From a bacterium (GTDB lineage: Bacteria > Verrucomicrobiota > Verrucomicrobiia > Limisphaerales > UBA11358), in the NCBI GenBank assembly GCA_021781185.1, contig JAJXXI010000163.1, positions 1 to 7,954 on the forward strand: DNA of 7,954 bases, written 5' to 3'. Every line of letters starts with the position of its first letter. Position 1 is the first letter of the stretch. The position numbers and the translations under genes are program-made. Below, piece after piece: positions 1 to 6,100 of the stretch. The notes beneath the pieces are model-generated. The model worked only from the letters and a program-made list of their open reading frames with translations, was not told the origin of the DNA and made no database searches.

Positions 1-74
1 TCGAATCCGCCAAGTCGGGTTAGGTCGGCGCTCAAGAAGCCGCCCAGCCCGGTTTGTGCGGTGAGGGGGCGTGA
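1..74. other. Left-edge flank, no assignable gene
   Basis: This short stretch lies before the inverted-repeat block. Plus-strand frame 1 is open from the window edge to a TAG at 139-141 (46 codons, Arg/Pro-rich, with no recognisable domain). It could be the 3' end of a gene outside the window. However, its last part runs into the repeat block and its composition looks non-coding. The other two plus-strand frames stop within the first 65 bases. I see no RNA gene or promoter here. Confidence 0.3.
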
Positions 75-266
75 GCGGGCGCATCTGGACACGGTCCTTA
101 AGTTCGGGATGAAACGGTTCCGGCGTCAGCCGGAAGCGTAGTGACACAGGCATCCTGCCTGTGTGTTTCTGCCAGCGTCAGGCCACGCGGGCGCAACTCA
201 CAGGCAGGATGCCTGTGCCACTACCAAGGCTGCGGCCAGTCAAAGACTGTGTCCAGATGCGCCCGC
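75..266. mobile_element. Nested inverted-repeat element (MITE- or REP/BIME-like), non-coding
   Basis: Outer arms at 75-96 and 245-266 are 22-bp inverted repeats with one mismatch (position 93 against 248). Inner arms at 138-163 and 199-224 are 26-bp inverted repeats with one mismatch. A perfect 7-bp hairpin (TTCCGGC, loop GTCA, GCCGGAA) lies at 118-135. GTGA abuts both outer ends (71-74 and 267-270) and could be a 4-bp target-site duplication, although the identity extends to GTGAGCG because of the arm sequence. There is no transposase frame inside, so any movement would need enzymes supplied in trans. The structure is seen directly. The class (MITE, or an array of REP-type palindromes mobilised by a RAYT-like enzyme) is inferred. 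It could instead be a large structured RNA or a chance pile-up of two dispersed repeat families. Confidence 0.5.
138..224. repeat. Inverted pair of 26-bp palindromic repeats
   Basis: Copy 1 is at 138-163 on the plus strand and copy 2 at 199-224 on the minus strand, identical except at one base (A144 against the complement of C218). Each copy is itself a hairpin: 144-151 pairs with 157-164 (8 bp, loop ATCCT), and 199-205 pairs with 211-217 (7 bp, loop AGGAT). The core CACAGGCATCCTGCCTGTG resembles a repeat I recall as widely dispersed in Verrucomicrobiota genomes, where it gives rise to many spurious small ORF predictions. A genome-wide copy count would test this. Confidence 0.65.
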
Positions 267-270
267 GTGA

Positions 271-491
271 GCGCGCGGGGTGCGATTTTGTTTGTAGCCG
301 GTCGTGAAAGTCGCAATTCTTATGGCAGGGACAGCTAGGCGCATGGAGTTCATGTTTTGGGAACCGGCTGAATGCTGCGTGGGGTTTCCCGGTCAGATGG
401 TTTTGAGGCTTTGAGTTTTTAAAAGTCCTAAACCACAACCGAATTTAGCCGATTAATTCATTATTGGCAGGGCCGCTAAAATGCGCGGTCA
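271..491 (+). other. Gene-free leader upstream of the kinase, probable promoter region
   Basis: No convincing gene is present. A 30-codon ATG frame at 322-414 lacks a ribosome-binding site and any recognisable feature. The last part, about 411-466, is clearly AT-richer than its surroundings, as expected for the promoter and 5' leader of the kinase gene. I could not find a -35/-10 pair with good matches and proper spacing. Single boxes such as CATTAT at 459-464 lack a partner. An imperfect hairpin with a bulge (359-365 with 383-390) is visible, of unknown meaning. Confidence 0.35.
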
Positions 492-2777
492 ATGGCTTGT
501 AAAGGCCCGCTGCCGACGATAACTTTGATGGAACGAATGCCTGTCACAAACTGGTGGAATAACTTTTTCGCGAGCGCTGATGAAGCGTTGATCGTGTGCG
601 ATCAGGATGGCATTGCCCGGAGCATCAATCCCAAGGCCGCCCGCCGGTTTAAATTGGATATTCAAACGCAGCAAGGCGTTTTTTCCGTATTCGAGCTGTT
701 TGACGCGCCGGCGACCCGCAAGCTGGCCCAGTTGCTCAAGCGTGAGGCTTCCGCCAACGAGACGATCTGCTCCGTCCTCGCCCACAGCACGGACATGGTT
801 TATGTGCTGATGGATCTGGATTTCACCCGGTTGGATGACGGTCACAACCTGATCACCTTTAAAGATTCGAACCGCCGGCTGCGGCTGGAGGCTCACGTGC
901 AACGGCTGGTCACGGCCATTGACGCAACGCCCGATCATTTTCTGGTCACCGATGCGGATCTGCGCATCACCTACGTCAATCCGTCCTTTCAATCTGCCAC
1001 CGGTTATACGTTGGAAGAAGTGCTGGGCCGCTCGGACGATTTTTTGCGGGCCCCGCTCGAAGCGGATAAAATCCGCACCTACCGTGACACCGTCTGCCAA
1101 GGACGGGAATGGGTGGGGGAACTCATCAACCAACGGCGCAACGGGGAAACCTACCACGTCGAATGCACCATATCCCCCATTACCGACATTGCCGGGCGGT
1201 TCATGGGATATGTCGCCAGTGAACGCGACATCACGGTGCGCCTGCAGTTGCAAAGCGCGCTGCGGCTGGAACGGGATTTTGTCCAAAGCATTCTGCAGTC
1301 GCTCGACGGTGCGATTTACAGTCTGGACTGCGAGTTCCGGCTGACGCATGCGAATGCTGGCTGGCGGCATTTGCCGGCGTTGCACGCGGGGATTGAATTT
1401 GCCGGGCCGCCGGCCATCGGCCGTCCGTTGCTGGATCACGTGGCGGACACCTCCCGGCGCGGGGAATTGCGCCTTGCTTTCGAGGAGGTCGTCGCCACCG
1501 GCAAGCCGCAGGAAAACCGCTTTCACTCGCCGGATGGACACTACTGGTTGATGCGCATTTCGCCCTGGATTGACGGGCCGGGCATTCGCGGCCTGATCTG
1601 CAATATCGCGGACCAGACGCATTATCACGAACTGCAGAACCAACTGTTTCAAGCGCAGAAAATGGAGATCATCGGCACGCTGGCCGCCGGCGTGGCGCAC
1701 GATTTCAACAACCTGTTGCAGGCCATTCGCGGCCATGCCAGCCTGATCCTGATGGAGGCGGAAAGCGGATCGCCGCTGCGGCTCGGACTGGAGAAAATTG
1801 ATCTGGCCGCCGCGCGGGCCGCAGAAATTACCCGTCAGTTGCTGACGTTCAGCCGCATGTCAGACGACCGGCGCACGGTGCTCGACCTCAATCAGGTCAT
1901 CAAGGAAACCGCCCAACTCGCCCGCCGGACCTTGCGTGGCAACGTGACGCTCGATCTGGTGTCTTCCAACAAGCCTGTGTTGGTGAAAATGGATGCCACC
2001 CGGGCGAGCCAGGCCATGCTCAACTTGTGCGTCAATGCGCAGGATGCCATGCCCGAAGGCGGCAAGCTGACTTTGACCAACGCCTTGGTCATGCCGTCGC
2101 CCGAACTGGTGGCGCGCCAGAGTCTGATGCCGGATACGGTTTATGCCCGTTGCAGCGTGGCTGACACCGGCTGCGGTATTGCGCCGGAAGTTTTGCCCAA
2201 GATTTTCCAGCCATTCTTCACGACCAAGGGGGCCGGCAAAGGCACCGGACTCGGTCTGCCCATCGTCCAGCGCGTCGCGCAGGAGGCCGGCGGTTTTATT
2301 GAAGTCGAGAGCGTTGTGGGCCGGGGTTCGGTCTTCCACATCTATCTGCCGTTGACGCATGAACCGCTGAAAAAATTATTTTCCCCGGATCACTCCCCGC
2401 TCGCTCAGGGCTCCGGCTGCGTGCTGGTGGTGGATGACGTGGATTTGCTGCGTGATTTTGCGCGGACGTTTCTGGAGATGACCGGCCTGACCGTGCTGGT
2501 GGCCGGCAGCGGCCCGCAGGCGCTCAAAATCATGGAGGAATCCGCCACGCCCGTGGATCTCGTTTTTACCGATTACAACATGCCCGGCATGAATGGCGGC
2601 GAGTTGATGGAGCAGATCGCCGTGCGCTGGCCCCGGACAAAATTCATCCTCGCCTCCGGCTTTCTGGATGACGCCACCCGCGCCCGCGTGGAACGTTGCA
2701 ACGCCACCGTGCTGGCCAAACCTTACGACATGCACGAAACCTCCAAGATCGTCTTGAGCCGGCTTGCCGCCATCTGA
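492..2777 (+). CDS. Soluble hybrid sensor histidine kinase: PAS-PAS-PAS-HisKA-HATPase-REC
   Basis: This is a 761-residue ATP-dependent protein-histidine kinase with an attached receiver. It would autophosphorylate on His403 and pass phosphate to Asp694. Three PAS-like sensor regions lie at about 20-127, 136-250 (clearest: ITYVNPSFQSATGYT, ending in ASERDIT) and 262-378. The H-box GTLAAGVAHDFNNLL (His403) is of the HDFNN type. The HATPase has the N-box NLCVN (511-515), G1 DTGCG (558-562), F-box FQPFFTTK (572-579) and G2 GTGLGL (584-589). The receiver (about 643-758) keeps Asp648/Asp649, Asp694, Ser722 and Lys743, so the relay looks intact. No signal peptide or membrane helix is visible, so it should be cytosolic. 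ATGs at 528 and 537 are alternative starts. None of the three has a strong Shine-Dalgarno, and the conserved part begins near residue 20. There is no output domain or partner regulator in view. Stimulus and target are unknown. Confidence 0.93.
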   Translation: MACKGPLPTITLMERMPVTNWWNNFFASADEALIVCDQDGIARSINPKAARRFKLDIQTQQGVFSVFELFDAPATRKLAQLLKREASANETICSVLAHSTDMVYVLMDLDFTRLDDGHNLITFKDSNRRLRLEAHVQRLVTAIDATPDHFLVTDADLRITYVNPSFQSATGYTLEEVLGRSDDFLRAPLEADKIRTYRDTVCQGREWVGELINQRRNGETYHVECTISPITDIAGRFMGYVASERDITVRLQLQSALRLERDFVQSILQSLDGAIYSLDCEFRLTHANAGWRHLPALHAGIEFAGPPAIGRPLLDHVADTSRRGELRLAFEEVVATGKPQENRFHSPDGHYWLMRISPWIDGPGIRGLICNIADQTHYHELQNQLFQAQKMEIIGTLAAGVAHDFNNLLQAIRGHASLILMEAESGSPLRLGLEKIDLAAARAAEITRQLLTFSRMSDDRRTVLDLNQVIKETAQLARRTLRGNVTLDLVSSNKPVLVKMDATRASQAMLNLCVNAQDAMPEGGKLTLTNALVMPSPELVARQSLMPDTVYARCSVADTGCGIAPEVLPKIFQPFFTTKGAGKGTGLGLPIVQRVAQEAGGFIEVESVVGRGSVFHIYLPLTHEPLKKLFSPDHSPLAQGSGCVLVVDDVDLLRDFARTFLEMTGLTVLVAGSGPQALKIMEESATPVDLVFTDYNMPGMNGGELMEQIAVRWPRTKFILASGFLDDATRARVERCNATVLAKPYDMHETSKIVLSRLAAI

Positions 2778-2785
2778 TCACCGGC

Positions 2786-2815
2786 CCCCGCCGTTGGCGC
2801 TGTGGTGGGGTTTTT
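2786..2815 (+). terminator. Intrinsic terminator of the kinase gene
   Basis: The hairpin begins 9 bases after the kinase stop codon. CCCCGCC (2786-2792) pairs with GGTGGGG (2804-2810) with one G-T wobble, and two further weak pairs extend it inward (2793-2794 with 2802-2803), leaving a loop of about 7 bases. It is followed at once by TTTTT (2811-2815). Position, GC-rich stem and U-tract fit a Rho-independent terminator on the plus strand. It also suggests the kinase is the last or only gene of its transcript. Confidence 0.72.
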
Positions 2816-3108
2816 CCTGAATCTTGTTTCATCCCGAATTCCGAAGCGGTCAGGTGAAAGTGGCAGCGATATCCCGTGGCCGTGAGTTGGTTGAGCCGCC
2901 CTCGTCGCACGTTTTCCGACTGGCCCAACTCTGCCCCAGCGACTGGCGACGAGAGCATTGCCGAATCTTTCTGCGGCGGGTCGTTGCAGATCCACTCAAG
3001 CCGGCTGAGGAAACCCGGTTCATTTCATCGTCCTTCATTCCTTTTTTGAAAGGCCCGGATTGAACCATCAAGGAAACCGGGCGGGGGAACGAGCGGTAAC
3101 GAAACCCG
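2816..3108. other. Convergent intergenic spacer
   Basis: This gene-free spacer lies between the two convergent genes. Overlapping open frames occur on both strands (for example 2824-3063 plus and 2850-3071 minus), but they are antisense to each other, lack ribosome-binding sites and show no domain. An 8-bp inverted pair, CTCGTCGC (2901-2908) and GCGACGAG (2946-2953), surrounds a 37-base loop. GTTTCATCCCGAA (2826-2838) is the reverse complement of 103-115 inside the upstream repeat block. No tRNA or recognisable regulatory RNA is seen. Confidence 0.5.
3053..3082 (-). terminator. Weak hairpin downstream of the glycosyltransferase gene
   Basis: On the minus strand, GCCCGG (3082-3077) pairs perfectly with CCGGGC (3058-3053). 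After one mismatch two A-T pairs extend the stem, with a loop of about 12 bases. It lies 26 bases past the stop codon, where a terminator would be expected. However, the sequence after it is CTTTC followed by A-rich bases rather than a proper U-tract, so it is a poor intrinsic terminator. It may only protect the 3' end, or be meaningless. Confidence 0.22.
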
Positions 3109-6100
3109 TCAAACCTCCGCCGGCTGGTCTGCCTCAGACAAGGCGTTTTCCAGCATCTGCGCCGCCGTGGGCAGCGCGCGGGAAAGCTTCTCCAGTTGCT
3201 CGTTGATTTTACCTCTCACGCCATGCGTGCGCGAGGTGATCAATTTTTGATACCATTCGATGAAGGCACGGCTTGCGTCCTGCTCCTCCGCGCCTTCGTC
3301 CGGCGCGTGCGTGGTTTGTGCCTCGATGGTTTCGCACAGGATCAGTGCGGCCAGGGCGCGGGGTTGGCGTTCCGTGTTCCAAACTTTCTCCCACAGTGCC
3401 ATCGCTGCCGCCGGGTCGCCGGTCAGCAGCAGCACCTCGGCGCGTTGCGCCGTGATTGCCTGGTTTTCCGGCAGTGCTTTGACTGCTTCGCTCGTCCAGT
3501 CGCCGGCGAACTCCAGAAATTCCGGCCGGCTCAGGGCAATTTCCCCGCCCGTCCGCCACGCCGCAACGTGGTGCGGATTTTTGGCAACGATGGCATGTAG
3601 TTGTTGCAGCGCCTCCACGTGCCGGTTTTCCGTCGCCAGAAATTTTGTGTAGTCGAGCTTGGCCTCCTCCGTGCGCCCGGCTTCCGTGAGTGCGGCTTGA
3701 AATGCCTTTTCCGCGCCTTTTGCGTCGCCGTTTTTGGCGAGGCTGAGGGCCAGGCAATGTTGCGGCGCGGCGGTGAGGATGTCCGTGTTGATCGGCGTGA
3801 GACACGCTTGTTTGCGCATGTTCAGGCACTGGCGCATTTGATCCGCGGCTTCGCGGAACTGCTTCAATTCAAAATGCGCCAGGCCCAAAGCGAAATGCAG
3901 CGACGCGGTCAGTCCACCGCGCTTGGCCAGCGGCGAAGTGAGCACTTGAATGACCTCGTCGTGCGCCTGCACCTTGTAAAGCTGGCTGGTGAACTGGGTG
4001 AGCAGCACCTCCCGCAGTTCCGGCACAAGGTCTTCCGCCGGCTGCGCGGACATGAGTCCAAATGCCTCGCGATACTTTTCCACGCCGCCGGCAAGGTCGT
4101 CCGAGCGCACCAGTTCCAGGCCCAGGTTCATCACCAGGTTCACGTCGCCGGGATTTTCCTCCAGTGCGGCCCGCAGCAGTTTCAAATTGCGCTCCACTTT
4201 GTTGCGGTCGCGCACCATCTCCTTGGTGTAGCCGTGATGCAACAATTCCGCCGTGCCCAACGCGGTTTTCAAGCCCCACTTTTTGGCGTGAACCAGCAGG
4301 CTGGAGAACACCTGTTCGTGAATGCGGCCGTGGTAGAAAACTCCCGGCGCATTGCGAAACAACCGGGGAATAAAACTGCGCCCTTCGATTTCCTGGCCCA
4401 CGTTCACCAGCGGCAGACGGAACGCAATGGCGGTGGCGCTCTTCATGTCCGCAACCAGCTTGGCGTGCTGCGCGGCGGGCAGTTCCTCGTCGGCGTCGAG
4501 CATCAAAATCCAGTCGCCGGTGGCATGTTCCAGCGCGGCATTGCGGGCGGCGGCGAAATCATCACACCAGGCAAACGAATAAATCTCCGCGCCAAACTCG
4601 CGCGCGATCTCCACCGTGCGATCCGTCGAGCCGGTGTCCACCACGACGAGCTGCGACGCGAAGCCGCGCACGGACTTCAGGCATTGCGCAAGGAAGCGTT
4701 CTTCGTTCTTCACGATCAGGCAGACGGAGAGGCGGGGCGAAGATGGAGGATGGAGGATGGAGGATGGATTCAGCCATTCCGGTTTGGCGTCGCCCTTGAG
4801 TGGCTTGCTCAGGAATTGTTTTACCGAACTCCAAGCCGGTGCGAGGTCCCGGGCGCGCTGGGCGCAAAACCGGGCCGATTTCCCGTCGCCGGCAGCCAGC
4901 GCAATTTCCGCCAGCAGCAGAAACGCCTCGGGATGGAACGGGCGGCGGGCAATGGCGGCCAAAACCGCCGCCCACGCGTCCGGGTAGTTTTTCTGGCCGA
5001 ACAGTTCGCGTGCCTCGTCGAGCCGGCCAATTTTTGCGGCGGCGGGCGTTTCCATTTTCCTTGGCCCGACGGTTGGCGCCGAGGCTTCTTCCAACCAGAA
5101 ACGATTGACTGTTGATTTGTGCGTCAGGGCCAGTTGCGGCAGCGGCACCTGCAAGGCGACGCCGGCGGGCAAGGCGGTGGGAAATTGATAGCCACGTTCG
5201 AGCGAGGCTTCCTTGGACAATTTCCATTTGGCGCGGAACAAATTCCAATTACGCAGCATCGCCTCGTTGTAATTAATCTTTGCGCCCTTGAAAGTCTGGC
5301 TGCCAACGTGATGCACAAAAGAATCCTTGGCAATCGCCACGCCAAAACCGGCGAGCCGGATGCGGATACACAAGTCGTCGTCCTCGAAATTGCCGCTGCC
5401 GTAGCGTTCGTCGAGACCACCGACGGCTTCCAAGACGGAACGGCGCATCAGCAGGCAGAAACCCACCAACCGGCCGACCGGTTGAACCTGGCCGGCATGT
5501 TCGACCGCCCACGGCGTCGCAAACCCGGCGAGGCTTTCAACATGACGATAAGGCACAGACGGCACGAGTTGCGGGCCGGAGACGTTATTGGACATGGGAC
5601 CAAAGGCCCCGATGGACGGATGGTCAGCGGCGGCGCGCAGCAAGCGGCCGAGCCAGCCGGGCGTGACCATCGTGTCGTTGTTGAGCAACAGGATGAAATC
5701 GCCCTGGGCGAGGGAGCAGCCCTGGTTGTTGCCGCCCGCAAAACCGCGGTTGGATTTGTTTTCAACCAGGCGGACGTGAGAATGCTTTTCCGCATACGCG
5801 CGCAACCAAGTCACGGTGCCATCCGTGGAACCGTTATCCACAAAGATGATTTCGTGCCGTTCCGGTGTGTGCGCGGCGATGCTTTCAACGCACCGCTGCG
5901 TGTGCTCAAGCTGGTTCCAGGTCAGAATAACAATGGAGGTCAGGCTGGCTGCATCCGCTTTTTGCGTTAGGGTCGGCTGCCATGAGGCAACCGCCGGCAA
6001 GGCGGCGGAAGCATCCGGCCGCGCCACCATGGGCCGGGCCGGAGCGCTGAGAACCTGCCGGTAGAGTTCGGCGTAGTCTTCCGCGTTTTGATCCATGGTC

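Noticed and set aside
138..224. CRISPR array
   Set aside because: There are only two repeat copies and they are inverted relative to each other. No further repeat-spacer units or cas genes are present.
141..338. 65-codon plus-strand frame, and an 86-codon minus-strand frame at 178-438
   Set aside because: Both are read through the palindromic repeat block. The peptides are translations of the repeats, with no ribosome-binding site and no domain.
322..414. 30-codon small ORF in the kinase leader
   Set aside because: It has no Shine-Dalgarno, no conserved feature, and a length expected by chance. It could be a leader peptide, but nothing supports that.
489..1736. 415-codon open frame on the minus strand, antisense to the kinase
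   Set aside because: It lies wholly within the well-supported kinase gene, has no recognisable domain, and is rich in His/Arg/Gln as expected of an antisense frame in GC-rich coding DNA.
2901..2953. 8-bp inverted pair CTCGTCGC/GCGACGAG in the spacer as a regulatory RNA or terminator
   Set aside because: The 37-base loop, the short stem and the absence of a following T-tract on either strand make chance the simpler explanation.
2824..3063. 79-codon frame in the convergent spacer
   Set aside because: It is overlapped by minus-strand frames of similar length, lacks a ribosome-binding site, and starts inside the downstream flank of the kinase terminator.
3601..5115. 504-codon open frame on the plus strand, antisense to the glycosyltransferase
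   Set aside because: The opposite strand carries clear GT2 and TPR motifs throughout. This frame is compositionally odd, has no motifs, and is a shadow of low stop-codon density.
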